64,000 nucleotides of DNA, taken from positions 1,488,001 through 1,552,000 of the forward strand of contig OY730172.1 in NCBI GenBank assembly GCA_963422465.1, given 5' to 3'. The translations under genes were made by a program, and so were the position numbers. Shown here in pieces: positions 12,483 through 24,793 of the stretch (within the stretch, counting starts at the first letter, position 1; each line of letters opens with the position of its first letter). This DNA comes from Lichina pygmaea. Taxonomy: Eukaryota > Ascomycota > Lichinomycetes > Lichinales > Lichinaceae. The notes beneath the pieces are model-generated. The model saw only the letters and a program-made list of their open reading frames with translations. It did no database searches and was not told the DNA's origin.

Positions 12483-13348
12483 GCAAGACTGGCTGAACTG
12501 AGAAGAGATGGAAAGATGTGTGCTGGTTGAAAATAGCAATGTAGGAGCACTCGTTGGTGGAATGGGAAGACTCGAGTGTGTGCAGTACGAGTACATGTGG
12601 TGTCTGTACGTTCCCACAGTTCCGTAGACGGAGAGGGATGAGGAGAGTAATTATCGAGTATGGTACATCGCTAGATGGCTACAGGGGCTACAGGGGCTAT
12701 TTGGCTGCCTAGCTACGTGCCCAGCTCAGCTACATGTTTGCAGAAAGTTCTCCTAGAGAGAGAGAGAGAGAGATGATGATGATGATGATGATGATGATCA
12801 GATCACGCTGTACCTGTACTGTACATATGAATGAGCGCAGAAGAATTCAAGCAAGACGTAGATGCAGAAAGTAGTCGCAGTCACCGAGCAGCCCCTGACC
12901 GGGCATCCTGGAACGAGAGATGTATTCTTTTTTGCAGAGGAGATGGATTCCTGCGTGCGATGTGCTTCCTGGCTGGGAGGGGGAAGGAAGAGAAAAATTG
13001 ATGACTCGAGAGAAGGGGAGGGGAGAAGAGAGGAGAGGAGAGGAGAGAGAAGAGGAGAAGGGGGGGTGGGGGAAAACTTTTGTTGAATGAGGCTGGCAAG
13101 GGACGAGAAGTGTACTTTCTGCTTCCGAGTCTAACGTGCGGTCAATGGAGTGCGATGGAGGTGTCTAGATGCTCAAGGAACGATGAGAAGGAGAAGAAGA
13201 AGAAGAAGAAGAAAATATCTGTCCTCGCGGAATGTTACATAGCTTTTCGACACGATACCTCGCACAGTATGTAGCTGTACGTTACGTACAGTACATAGAA
13301 AGGGACAGCACACGGACTCGAAAATGTCAGGATGCCGTATCGTCCTGA
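11885..13348. other. Convergent gap PEP4 / AIM24, simple repeats
   Basis: No gene is recognised in 1.46 kb. Besides the TG repeat listed separately it holds AG and GAT runs at about 12756-12797, a purine-rich GGAGAGGAGAGGAGAG stretch at about 13020-13065, and an AAG run at about 13193-13215. Open frames here follow the repeats. Confidence 0.5.
12390..12479. repeat. TG dinucleotide microsatellite, about 45 units
   Basis: An uninterrupted alternating TG tract of about 90 bp in the PEP4/AIM24 gap. Such long alternating purine-pyrimidine tracts can adopt Z-DNA; that is general knowledge, not shown here. Confidence 0.95.
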
Positions 13349-14893
13349 TCACGCCTTCTCGTTGCCCGGCGTAAAGGCCTGAAAGTCCCGCGTCTCCTTG
13401 AAGTGAACGGCCCCCGCCGCGTTGACGTCCGCGACGTGGAGACGAGGTACCGCGTGGCCGGTCTCACGCTGCGAGGACGACTTTGTGGCACCGCTCGTCT
13501 CGCCGGCGGTGTCGTCTTCGGTGGTGCTGCCCAGCGCTTGCTGTACCGCGCCTGGCTCCGCTCGGGCAATCTCGTCGACTTCGCGATTCGTGAGTACGTC
13601 CCGCAGCGACGAGCCACGGCTCTGCAGGAGCAGCGTCGTGGGGCCTTCGAATCTGAGAAGGAGCTGGTCCGTGGGGAAGAGCGCTTAGCTCGGACGGCGT
13701 GGCTGGAGGCATGTCCGAACACTTACACGATCCCCCCAGATTGTCCGCCTCGACCACGTTCGAACGACGGAGTACACCTTGGCGATGAACCTCCAGGTGT
13801 CGGATCCTCGCATGACCTTGATGAACTTGGGTACGGAGGACAACCTCAGCCGCGGGACCTGGAACCGCAGAGAGGAGGACTTGAGCCGGTATGCGGACGG
13901 CGCTTGTTGAGCGACGGTGTATGCGACGACATTGCTGACGGAGGTAAGCCGCCGCCGCCGCAGATCGGTTGGAAAGCCCTACCTAGCGTGCACCACCAGC
14001 TCCTCGCTGGCCTTCAGCGTAACCTCGAACACCTGTCCTCGACACGCCAGCGCCAGGAGGCCTCGGCCTGTCGTTAGCGTATTACCCCAATGCGCCAGGC
14101 TCTTGAACAGTCAGCTTTCAGCAGTCTCGCCATGCCGATTTGGGGCGACACATGACACACCATTGCCGCGTTGAGTGTCGGCTTCACGGAGATGGAGTCG
14201 CCCGTCCAGGCTAACAACGCCCTGCGTTGCGCGATTGTCCAGTCGACCGTCCCATCGAGACTGACCACAGCAAAGGAGTCACTCAGACTTTTGCTGCCGA
14301 CCAGTGCTGTAAGGGGAGTGGTCGAGGAGATCTGGCTACCGATTCAGCTCTGAGCTCTGCCACGATTGCTAGAGCCGTACCCTCTGATATAGGAAGGGAA
14401 TGCCGAGAAATGCCCGTCGGAAGGGGGACAGAATGGACAGCGTTGAGAGCGCCTGTTACAGATCGATTAGCATCTCCAAGATACTGCCATTGGGCAGGAC
14501 GGACCCACATTCTCCGGTTTGCCGCTCACGGCCACCAAGGTGCCCCGCCGTGTATAGAGGTTCTGTGACGCAGACAGTGCGACCGAGAGGAGGGAGTTGG
14601 GCGCTCCGAGGACGTCGAACCGCGCGTCTGAGGAGAGGACTGTCAGCGTCATCGCAGAGGCGTAGAAGAACGTCTTGGACGCAACACTTACCTGGAACAT
14701 TCTTGGGTGCGAGCTCCGACGTCTCTGGTGGTTGCGTGGGGTCTTCGCCTTTGGACAACGCTGCAGGCGCTGCTTTGATGTGGAGTGCTCGTCGACGCGG
14801 ATTGCACAGAAGTATGGCTGGTTGACAGGGTGCATCAGACCGAAGGGATCCTGTTTGGAAAGCTACTCTGCGGACGCAATGTCGTGTGCTCAT
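13349..14893 (-). CDS. AIM24: Aim24-type mitochondrial inner-membrane protein
   Basis: Aim24 helps maintain respiratory-complex and MICOS organisation in the mitochondrial inner membrane. Seven exons: 14893-14692, 14627-14509, 14452-14381, 14331-14161, 14101-13983, 13934-13727 and 13663-13349, about 401 residues. The start at 14893 ([18 protein letters not shown]) gives a basic presequence; an in-frame ATG at 14947 is an alternative. Diagnostic stretches are [62 protein letters not shown] and [17 protein letters not shown]. The acceptor of the last exon was placed at 13663 so that WGDR joins LLLRFEGP, as in the family. It is divergent from ATM1, another mitochondrial gene. Confidence 0.9.
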
Positions 14894-15358
14894 GGTTGGT
14901 TGCTTGCTCCAGGAGATGCAGACGCGTGACATCGAGCTCCTGCTCACATCACCAATAGAGAGCTGCGTCCGATGTGCCTCTGGACAACCGTAGAGCTATC
15001 ATTGACATGTGTCAAGGTCTCGTTTTCTGAATCAGTGCAGCTCCTCCGGTGTCGTTCGCTCTGGGGACAAAGACGACTTTTATTTAGTGGTAGAGCTGAC
15101 CCTAATACCTTTGGCTCTGGAGTGTATCACTGCACTGTTACAATTTCACCTACAAACGCGCATGAAGCTACGCGACGGAAGCCTGCGGACCAGGGTATGG
15201 CGTGCTTCCATCGGCGAATGAAGCAACTGTCAATCTAAACAGGGATAACATGGGTCTTCGCGATCGCAGCTGTTCCCAATAGCTCCCGACAGGGGCGATC
15301 AGAGCTGATGCGGTGGGGCATCTACCGACAGGGGTTCAGCTGAGAGGCTGTTGGCAAC
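14894..15358. promoter_or_regulatory. Divergent promoter region AIM24 / ATM1
   Basis: 465 bp between two genes for mitochondrial proteins, with no credible gene inside. Co-regulation is possible but only inferred from position. No recognised binding site was found by eye. Confidence 0.4.
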
Positions 15359-18209
15359 ATGCACTTCGTCAAGACGCATCGGAATTGCTTTGCCCCTCAG
15401 TCGAAGCGACTTCGATCTCTGTACTGCGCTGCTGTGTCAAGACAGCTTGGGACATGGCGCGTGCATTGTCCGCAACTGCGTTCCAGGAACTTTACTACCT
15501 CGACGGCCTGGTGCAGAGATTCAAGGCCAGCTGTGAAGCCTCAAGACCATGTTGCTGATGGAAGAGCAACGGGAAGCGTGGCCGATATGGCCCACGAAAC
15601 CACAAAAAGAGCTGTCCCTGCAGACCCTACCTCTGGCCGTGCTGTCATGGAGAAGAAGGATCCGCTGCTGGGCGCGGAGATGGTCTCCAACAGAGAGCAG
15701 AGAAAGGCAGACTGGGCGATTCTGAAGGAGATGAGCAAGTATTTATGGCCAAAGGTTGGATGGACCGACGCTCCGCATTTCGCCATCTAATATTTTGCAG
15801 GACGATTTCGGAAGCAAGTTCAGGGTCGGATTGTCCTTGAGTCTCTTGATTGGGGCCAAAGTGGGATCTCATCCCCTGAAGCTCCGTACGTCCAGCAACT
15901 GAAACGTGACAGATACTCAATGTCCAAGTTCCTTTCTACTTCAAGAGCATCGTCGATTCCATGAACATTGATTTCGCGGCTGTCGGTGGGACTGCGTGGA
16001 CCGTTGCCGGAACCATGGTCGTAGCCTGTAAGTTGTGCCTCCAGATCGAGATATGGCGCTGATGAATAACCGTAAAGATAGATGGTGTCACAAGGATAGG
16101 GGCTGCGGCTTTTCAGGAACTGCGCAATGCTATCTTCGTCAATGTCGCGCAAAAGGCCATTCGTAGAGTGGCGTGTAACGTCTTCGACCATCTGCTCAGC
16201 CTGGATTTGAACTTTCACCTCTCGCGGCAGACGGGGGGCTTGACCCGGGCTCTGGACCGAGGCACGAAAGGCATCAGTTTTATCCTGACCTCCATGGTCT
16301 TCCACATCCTGCCGACAGCCTTGGAGATATCCATGGTCTGCGGAGTGCTGGTGGGTGACGGTCGTTGCGTCGAGGGTAGTCCCTGTAGGCTGATGTTTGT
16401 AGACGTATCAATACGGCCCCAGGTTTGCTGCCATCACAACCATGACCATGGTTGCATACACTGCATTCACCCTCCTCACAACGTCCTGGCGGACAAGGTT
16501 TCGAAAACGAGCCAATGCGGCGGACAACAAGGGAGCTACCGTGGCTGTGGATGCTCTGATCAACTATGAAGCGGTCAAGGTCAGTGGGAGACGGTGTGCG
16601 GCCCCCTTCGGTCTGGCTGACGATGCAGTACTTCAACAACGAAAAATTCGAGATTGGCAGATACGACAAGGCGCTCAAGTCGTACGAGAAGGAGTCGATC
16701 AAGGTGGCGACATCGCTCGCCTTTCTCAACTCGGGTCAGAACATCATCTTCTCGAGTGCCTTGACGGCGATGATGTACCTGGCCGCCAATGGCGTGGCCG
16801 AAGGGACGCTGACCGTGGGGGATCTGGTCATGGTGAACCAACTCGTCTTTCAGCTGTCCGTTCCTCTCAACTGGCTGGGCTCGGTGTACCGAGAACTGCG
16901 CCAGTCGTTGCTGGACATGGAGACCTTGTTCAATCTGCAGAAAGTGAACGTGGCCGTCAAGGAGGCGCCGAATGCCCAGCCGTTGACGCTCAGCCGTGGC
17001 GGTGAAGTCAGGTTCGAGAACGTCACGTTTGGATACCACCCGGACCGACCAATCTTGAAGAACCTGAGATTGACGATACCGGCCGGGCGGAAGGTTGCCG
17101 TCGTCGGTCCCAGCGGCTGCGGCAAGTCGACCATTCTGAGGCTGCTCTTCAGATCTTACGATGTCCAGGAAGGGCGTGTCACCGTCGACGGCCAGGACAT
17201 TCGAGATGTCACCCTCGAGTCGCTGCGAAAGGCCATTGGCGTCGTACCGCAAGACACGCCCCTCTTCAATGAGACCATCGGGTATAATATCCGATACGGG
17301 AAGATCGACGCGCCGGCGGAGGAAGTAAGGCAGGCGGCCCAGCGAGCCCATATCCACAATCTCATCGAAGGCCTTCCAGAGGGGTACGATACCAAAGTGG
17401 GAGAGCGGGGATTGATGATCTCCGGTATGCAGTCTCCAATCTCATGTCCCAGAGAATATTGAGAACTGATGTGGACAAGGCGGCGAGAAACAGCGTCTGG
17501 CCGTCTCGAGGTTGCTGCTCAAAGACCCGCCGATACTTTTCTTCGATGAAGCTGTGAGTCTTTTCCAGTACTGTCGCCGAGCAGACTCGGATAGTCTCTC
17601 ATCATGACCCAACCTCCATCTGCTGAATGATCTGAGGATCTGACGTTGAGATTCACAGACTTCGGCGCTGGACACATACACCGAGCAAGCACTCCTGCAG
17701 AACATCAACAGCATCCTGAAAGAGAAAGCACGCACGAGCATTTTCATCGCGCACCGTCTCAGGACAATCTTCGACTGCGGTAAGCTGATCTTGGCTTTTC
17801 GACATTGCCATCCACGCTCGATGTGGAATGCCGGGTCGAAAGGGAACTATAGCTGACAATCGATGACCACCGTCGGATGACGATCACGACGGCCAGACCA
17901 AATCATCGTCCTCCGAGACGGCCGAGTCGTCGAACAGGGCACGCACGCCGAGCTTCTGAGCGCCGGCCAGGACCGGACTGCAGACGAGAACAGGGGGCTG
18001 TACGCTGAGCTCTGGCAAGGTGAGTTCCTGCTTTGGATTCCGCGCCACGGTTGCTGCCGTGCCATCTTCGCAGCTGATCGACGCTCCTACATGGTGCAGC
18101 TCAGGAAATAGCCTTCGTAGACGACGACATCAAGGATGGCGCCAACGCCGTTGATATCGACAATGTCGCCGCTCGTGAGCAGCAAGCCGGTCGAGCGACC
18201 AAGGATTGA
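15359..18209 (+). CDS. ATM1: Mitochondrial ABC transporter Atm1 (iron-sulfur cluster export)
   Basis: A half-size ABC exporter of the mitochondrial inner membrane that exports a glutathione-linked sulfur species for cytosolic Fe-S cluster assembly. Ten exons: 15359-15754, 15801-15860, 15913-16027, 16082-16350, 16403-16579, 16629-17424, 17480-17553, 17659-17779, 17897-18019 and 18100-18209, about 746 residues. A basic presequence ([20 protein letters not shown]) is followed by the six-helix membrane domain ([20 protein letters not shown], then [20 protein letters not shown]) and the ATPase: Walker [10 protein letters not shown], signature [12 protein letters not shown], Walker [15 protein letters not shown]-loop IAHRLRT. 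The tail after LYAELWQAQE is variable. The first intron has an uncommon donor, GTTGGA. Confidence 0.95.
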
Positions 18210-18614
18210 GCAGCTGGCACGTGTGCGAGTGAAGACATGCCAGTCACCATTTATCAGCAACAAGGACAGGACAAGTGGGAAAGGGGTAGGGGGAAATGGC
18301 AGTCGCGAGGCTGTCGCTCGACCGGCTCCCGAGAATGCTGGTGCCAGTGCTGTACCCTCTCAAGGGGCTGATGAATGCCTGCGTCGAGACTCCAGACACT
18401 ACCATCTTCATCCTCACTGTTCGTCGACAGATGCACGGCGATGGTGATAGTGGTAGTGGTAGTGGTAGTGGTACCGAAAACAGGGGGTTTTGCAATAAAG
18501 CGACCAGTGCTTTTAGCTGCAAAGCCATGTCTTTATATCATTTATCGGCATCAACATCATCGCCATGGGCCTGTTCTTCTTATTCTTATTCTTCTCCTCC
18601 CTCGTCGTCATCCA

Positions 18615-18650
<36 letters not shown>

Positions 18651-19320
18651 TTGCCATCCTGATAACGATGCCCGTCGTACCCAGGGGTATACACCCACAA
18701 CAAGCTCTGTCGCACACCCCATCCTTCGACACATCAAGTCCACTCTACATCTTGCACACTCCATTGTTCGAGACTCCAAGCTCACTCTATATCTTGCACA
18801 CTCCACCTTTTTTGTTCATTCTATTCTTCACTCGGATTCTTGATCCAGTCCTTTGGCGGTTGCTTTCCCGGATCCCTCACGAGATTTACTACTTTTCTTA
18901 CATCGGATTCCTCAGCAGATCCCTCGACGGATCCTTCGGCGGATGCCCCAGTAGGTCCCCTAGTAGATCCCTCACCGGGCCTCTCACCAAACCTCTCAGC
19001 AGACTCCTCAGTAGACCCCATCTCTCCAAGTAAACCCTACTATCCACGTACCTTACAGAAGTACGACGGTACTGTCATCCCACGAAGCCAAAATTTGACC
19101 CCAAGAGCGGAAACTGCTTGGCGATGGTCCTGTGAATTGACGATGAGCGCCAGAGTCGACATTAGAATTGAAACTAGAGCCCATACTGGAGCTGAAGTTG
19201 AAGTCGAAGTCGAAGTTGAAGATGAAGCTCAAGTCGAAGAAGTCCAAGTCGAAGAAGTTGAAGTCGAAGTCGAAGTTCAAGTCGAAGAAGTCGAAGACGA
19301 CAAAGAAGAAGAAGAAGAAG

Positions 19321-19351
<31 letters not shown>

Positions 19352-20004
19352 TGCGGTCGAAGTTAAAGTTCAAGATAAAAGTTCATTGTGAAGGGTTAGC
19401 ACCACGCACCAACACATATCTGTTGGGAGCCAAGAAATGGAGCTTGACCGAATAGATGAATAAACAAATGAATGAGCGAATCAATGAACAGATAAGTGGA
19501 TGAATCAACGAATGAATGAGCAGATAAGTGGATGAATGAACAAATGGATGGACGAATGGATGAACAAAACGGATGGATGAATGGACACAGAAAATGAACG
19601 GAGAAGACAAGCCACGACGAGCCACGAGAACAACTTTATGTATCTCATGTTCCCTCCCTATTCCCCTATTCCCCCCCCCCCCCCCCCCCTCCACCGCAAA
19701 GGGAAGATCAACATCAACATCACAGGTGATATCGATCAAAGCCGAGTGGCATCAAGCAAAGCCGACTAGCATAGACTAGACTGCGCCGTTCTACATCTGT
19801 ACAGTAGCTGCATCTCCATCATTACCGTGATGTTCCACCTCAACTTTCTGGGCCCCACTGCAGTTCTGTCCTTCCGCGCCTTTGCTCCACTGCCCCACTG
19901 CCTCACTGCTCCATTGCTCCACTGCTCCACTGCCTCGCTGCCTCACTGCCTCACTGCCCTTCTGCCCTTCTGTCTGTGACAGCACTGCATCACCACCATC
20001 ATCA
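18210..20004. repeat. Convergent gap ATM1 / VAC14 filled with simple and minisatellite repeats
   Basis: No gene is recognised in 1.8 kb. Repeats in order: GTAGTG units (about 18446-18472), CAT run (about 18615-18650), two copies of a CTCTACATCTTGCACACTCC-like unit (about 18740-18810), a degenerate GATCCCTCA-type minisatellite (about 18865-19020), GAAGTC then GAA runs (about 19190-19350), GAATGA/GATGAA units (about 19450-19590), 19 C (19671-19689), and CCACTGCCTCACTG units (about 19885-19960). Long open frames here follow the repeats and look spurious. Confidence 0.8.
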
Positions 20005-23000
20005 TCATCGTTTGGGTTTCCGTCCCGGCACCACGGCGCTGCCGAGTTTACTCGACATTTGGGTTATACTTGACCTCTTCCTGTGCTGCTGCTGCAGAGG
20101 AGTACTGGCGCCGACGCCTGGGTGGGCCTGAGACGCGGGACCTTGCGGTTGGGAGGACGATGCGGATGATTGGGGTTGTTGCTGCAGAGACGTGGTGGCG
20201 GTGGTACTGCTGCCGCCGGCTTGAGACGCGTGGACAGTCTGCGCCGATTGTTGTCCCGTCGGTGTGGACGACCGTGGCCGTTGCCCCTGCTGCTGCAGAG
20301 TGCTCGAGAGGGCAGAGTTTGCACCGGCAGAGACGGCGCCGGCTCCCGAGGAGACGGCGTTCGTGTTCCCGCTACCACCGCCACCACCTGCTGTGGCCGA
20401 GTTGCCGCGGACCGGTCCGAGACGGCCCACCCTCGCCTCAGGCGGAGCTAGGCCGTCGCGTCCGGTGCCGTCGACAACAGCTCGGTCGGGGAAGCGTCCA
20501 CCGACCATGGGCAAGGTCGGCAATCCGTCTTCCGCCTTGAGGCCGAGCTGGTACCGCTGTTGCCTCTTCGCTCGTTCCTGGACCGTCTTGAACTTGTCGA
20601 GCAGCTCGGCCCATCGGATGCCTCCCTCTTCTCGGCCCTTGAGCCGGTTCGGGCGCTCGTAGGCCGAGGCCGGAGCCGGTGGGACTCTGTCACGTCTGCA
20701 GAGTCAGTGACGACGGAGGACCGCCGAGGACGAATCCAGCAAAAAGAGAGATCTGGGCTGCCTACGGTCGCGGCGCGATGTGTAGGTACCCAATCGCGCT
20801 GACGCTATTCAGCCGATTCTTGAGCGCCGCAAAGGCCGAGGATTGGGGCAGCAGCATGAGCAGTCCGTAGAGGCATTTGTAGAGATGGGGGTATCTCTCG
20901 GGTTCGAGCAGCTGAAGGCGCAGGTCTGCATCGGAAGCATCAGCAGACAAAACTTGCCGCAGGAGACCGTTCGCGTGCTGACATGTAAAGACGGGAGACT
21001 CCAGCAGTTGAACCAGTTTGTCGATCTGGATCAGCATCTGGATGGTCATTTCGAGCTCGACGCTGTCCTAGTCAGGGCGGCCCCAAGTTCCGACAAACAC
21101 GGAAGCGCTTACAAGATCTGCAGCAGGTTGTACGCCTGCTCGTACGCCTGCGCTAGGAGACACAGAGAGAAGGTGGCGACAGCGTTGTGGCACCACGACC
21201 GGAAGAGCGCGACGAAAAAGGTCTGGCCGTCCTGTCCGTCTGTCAGCCGTCGATCCAACGGCCCAGATCCAGGCATGCCATACTCGAGTCTCGAGGTTCC
21301 GCAGTCTCTTCCGCAGATCCACAAGCTCCGGTGCCGTGCTGAGGTTGTTGTTCAGATTCTGCACCATGATGCTCGCAAAGTCGACATCCTGCACGTGCAT
21401 CAGACCATCATCGTCGTCAACGTCGTCACCCGGTCTACATCACCCACCTCGTCCTTCTCCAAGCAATCGGCAAGAGTCCGATAGATCCTTTCCGCGCTCA
21501 AGCTGACGCACAGCTGTCGGATGATCAGATTTCCTCTCGTTTCAAGCAGTCGCCGGTCGGTGCAGAAAAGCTGCAACAGGTTGACCATGAACGACGTAAA
21601 GTAGTCATCTTCACTGTTCTTCGATATTTCCGAGAGCAGTTGGAGGTCACGCGTAACCACCGCCTCTGACGGGTCCGACAGCGTCTTGAGCAACGCAGGG
21701 AACGTCTCGCCGTTGATCGCCAGCACCTGTCGGAGCGTCAGCAGGTCAAGAACATCCAATTCGCCATCGGGAGCTCTACCTTGCGAGGTGCCATCCGATG
21801 CAGCATGATCAGCCACGTCAGCGCCGCTATTCTAGTAGCTTCGTTCTCGTTGAGAAACTGTAGAGTCAGTGCGTTCACGGCAGCGGCGTAATCGAGGTCG
21901 GGCTTGGACTCGGATGCTGGCGTTGCATTCCGAGGTGGTGAGGAAACTTCCGCTTCTGCCTTTTTCTTAACCTCGGCCTCCCGACTGCTTGTCTGGGCCG
22001 GCCGATTGTGCGCCGGAGCATCTCTGTCATCCCTTCCGGGACCGTCTTTGACAGGCGCAGGCCCCAGTCTTGACACCGCCGTGGCATCTTCCTCCTGGCG
22101 AGAGTTCGAAAGCAACAAAATGTACTCCATGAGCGAACTGTTCACCTGGTGCGCGGCCTGACGCACTTGGTCTACCTTGCTCGACAAGGCCGGAAGCACT
22201 TGAGACAGCAGCCGCGGGACGAAGGGCAGCATATCCTCGGGGCAGATGTCGAACAGAGACTCGATCCACCGCAGGGCAATGACTTTGATATCGTCCTCCG
22301 AGTGACGACTGCTGGGGCCGGCATGTGGAGGCATGGCCGCCTTCGTCTCCGTCCCGGACCTCGAGTCCAAGAAAGTGACCAGAATGCCAAGGATCTTCGG
22401 GTGGTCAACGTAGACGTCCTGTCCCGGGACCCAGTCGCTGTCGCTGCTATCGTCATCGTCGATGGTGGATGAGCCCGCGATCGTGCTGTCATCCTCATCT
22501 CCGTGGTCCTCGTTCTCCCGTGTGGCGGGTACGGCCGGTGCGTCGCTCGTGATCGAAAGCAGGAGGTCCTCACGACTGTGGTCTCTGCTCCTTTCGCTCA
22601 AGTCCCGCTTGACCCGCGCGATGCGCTGAATCTCGATGAGGAACCTGTCGAGACAGGTCTGGGTAGCAGCCTGCACATCTTTGTTGTGATCGCTGAGAAA
22701 CCTGAACAGCCCACCGAGAAATGCGGGCAGATAGTGCACGAGCTCCAGGTCGGGTATTGAGTCCAGCAGCATGATCCAAGACACGAGAAACGTGCGCGTA
22801 CAGGCGTTCATCGAATTGATCCTCTCGGTCAGCAGAGGAATGAAGCGGGCCAAGGAGAAGGCCGTAGGATATTCCGCGGCGGCCTCCTGGTCATCCGCGC
22901 CAGGATCTTCAACGGCTTCGCCCGGAGCTTGGAGCACCGACACGTAGGTAGAGGCGGACTCGGAGACGATGTCCTTGATAAGGCGGTCGAGCAGCTCCGC

Positions 23001-23628
23001 GCCGTTCTTGACCGAAAGCTCCGAGTCGGCCGCCAACTGAGCCGGGCGTCAACACGCTAGCACTCCGACATGTCATTGCCGTCGAAGAACACACCTTGCA
23101 GAGGGCATCAAAGACGTCGTTGAAGAAGACCAGTATCTCGCCCTTGGCCACCTTCGCGATGTTGTACATGCTCTCGCAGGCATAGTAGCGGACCCGTGCA
23201 TCCTGGTCGCTGAAGCATGCGAGTACCGGAGGCACGATCTCCTGCAAGTGGCGAGCAACGTCCTGCAGGCTCTGTCAGGGGCCTAGCCAACACAGAGTAC
23301 ATGCCACCGACGACGCGGGCGCTATACTGACTGGACCGAGAGCAATCGAGGCCGCGGCCAGGCCTATGAGGCCACCGTTCCTGGCGTGGGGCTGATGCAC
23401 GGCGTATGCGTACTCATGACAGAGTTGGTATACGATCTTGTGGATCTTCTCGTTCTCGTCGTTGGCAAGAGCCTCTCGCACGACTCGCTCCAAGCTTTTT
23501 TGTCCAGCAAGTCAGCTCTCGATGGTCTGGTACGTTGCAGGTTCATGTTCGGCTACTCACTTGAGAGCGCCAACTTTGCGCTTGTCGTAGAGCTTGTCGT
23601 TCAGCTCCCGCTGGATAGTCGGATCCAT
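20005..23628 (-). CDS. VAC14: Vac14, scaffold of the Fab1/PIKfyve PI(3,5)P2 kinase complex
   Basis: Vac14 is a HEAT-repeat scaffold on the vacuole membrane that assembles Fab1 kinase and Fig4 phosphatase. Ten exons: 23628-23561, 23494-23332, 23262-23095, 23036-21780, 21726-21448, 21388-21284, 21231-21113, 21062-20983, 20925-20766 and 20686-20005, about 1,026 residues. The N-terminus reads [24 protein letters not shown] region [20 protein letters not shown]; Fig4-binding region [33 protein letters not shown] and [20 protein letters not shown]. It ends with [13 protein letters not shown], a basic helix, and a Ser/Gln-rich low-complexity tail of about 150 residues. An acidic linker ([14 protein letters not shown]) interrupts the HEAT array, as in other fungal Vac14. 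The exon 1-2 junction (acceptor AAAAAAG) is the least certain. Confidence 0.94.
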
Positions 23629-24266
23629 GTTAGAAAGAGGGTTTGTGCTTTACGTCGTCACGATGACGGATTCGTGGCAGTCGCTCTAACTTGATTACTT
23701 GAAGCGGTCAAACCAGGCAGCCATCGAACTTGACCGATGCGAACATCGCTGTCACCTGGCTGCAGACAATGCGATTTTTGCAGAGCAGGAGCCGGTTTAA
23801 TCATCGTGCGCGATGAGGCTTCGCTGAGTCGTCATTGGATATATCGTGGTACAAGAACGTTCATGCTTGCTTCGACGGTAGTGGACTCTGGAAGGTGGCC
23901 ATCTGTCTCGAGAACCGGCTGTCACAAGATCAGACAAGGCCGCATGTCTGTGTGACGTCTGGTGATGGCTGCCAAGACAGTGACGTCTGATGCCCATGCC
24001 CTCATAGCTCTTTACTCATCGACTCGCAGCTGTTACTAGAATACAAGGACGCCGAATGTAAAGCTCCGGTCTAGTGCTGACTGAGTTCTACGAGGTACTG
24101 CGAGGATAGTTGGATCACTTGCTGAACAAAGCCCGTACGCCTTTCACCAAAGCACACCAGACCGACGCGTCATTGGATAGCAGGCTTCAACAAGAGAAGG
24201 CTGGCACTGCTGGGCCATTGTAACCCTGCCCATTAACTCATATGCTAGCCCGTATACTTCCGTAGA
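23629..24266. other. Gap upstream of VAC14
   Basis: No gene recognised in 638 bp. It includes the VAC14 promoter and what would have been the RAD54 3' flank before the LINE inserted. A repeated GTGACGTCTG / GTGACGTCTGATG motif lies near 23950-23990 (CRE-like TGACGTC). Confidence 0.4.
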
Positions 24267-24279
24267 AAGAAAACGTAGT
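24267..24279. repeat. Target-site duplication, left copy
   Basis: AAGAAAACGTAGT, identical to 24794-24806, directly precedes the LINE fragment. A 13-bp exact duplication with no inverted termini fits target-primed insertion. Confidence 0.85.
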
Positions 24280-24793
24280 GCCAAACCAACTCTCTGGCCC
24301 AGAGCAGCATCCTGACACAAGTCCGGACAGGTAAGATTGGGCTGGCAGCCCTCCTCTGCAAGCGACGGGTTCCAGACTTCCCGACGCCGGCCTGCAGCTG
24401 CGGGGCGCAGTGGGAGACTGCCAGGCATGTGGTGATGGACTGCCCACGGCTGCAACGCGCACGCCGCAGCCTTTTTGCTGCGGCCTCCACTACTGACTAC
24501 CAGGTGATGATCTCGCGCCCGCGGCCCGCCGCCGCCCTTACAGCGTGGATCCTTCGCCACGGTGTTCTTCCCCAGTTCTCCTGGGCTCAGGAGCAGCTGG
24601 CAGCTGGCTACTAGTCAGCCACCCCCCCCCCCCCCCCAACGTTCCGCAGTGACTCGATAGGATAGCGCTAGCAAGGCGCGCTGCAGGGAGAGGTTTTCAC
24701 CCCTAGGGGTTTTCCTAGCCTGTTTTCGTAGTGGACCCAGCATAGCCTAGATACACTAGTGCTAGAATGGTGTAGGAATACAATCAATCAATC
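24280..24793 (+). mobile_element. 5'-truncated LINE (Tad-like non-LTR retrotransposon) 3' end
   Basis: The plus-strand frame from about 24279 to the TAG at 24612-24614 reads SLAQSSILTQVRTGKIGLAA, then LCKRRVPDFPTPACSCGAQW and ETARHVVMDCPRLQRAR. The C-x-C-G...ETxxHvvxDCP pattern is the conserved end of the ORF2 polyprotein of fungal Tad-like LINEs (zinc-finger-like region after reverse transcriptase/RNase H). A 3' tail contains 16 C (24622-24637) and ends in CAAT repeats. The 514-bp insert is bounded by 13-bp duplications. Only the last ~110 codons remain, so it is not autonomous. The remaining frame is intact, which argues for a fairly recent insertion or weak repeat-induced mutation. Confidence 0.9.

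Noticed and set aside
18375-19739. Several 90-245-codon frames between ATM1 and VAC14
   Set aside because: Their sequence is dictated by simple repeats (His, Ile, Glu/Lys, Phe runs) and they overlap on both strands.
24144-24560. Minus-strand frame over the LINE
   Set aside because: The plus strand carries the recognisable LINE C-terminal motif, so the minus frame is its shadow.
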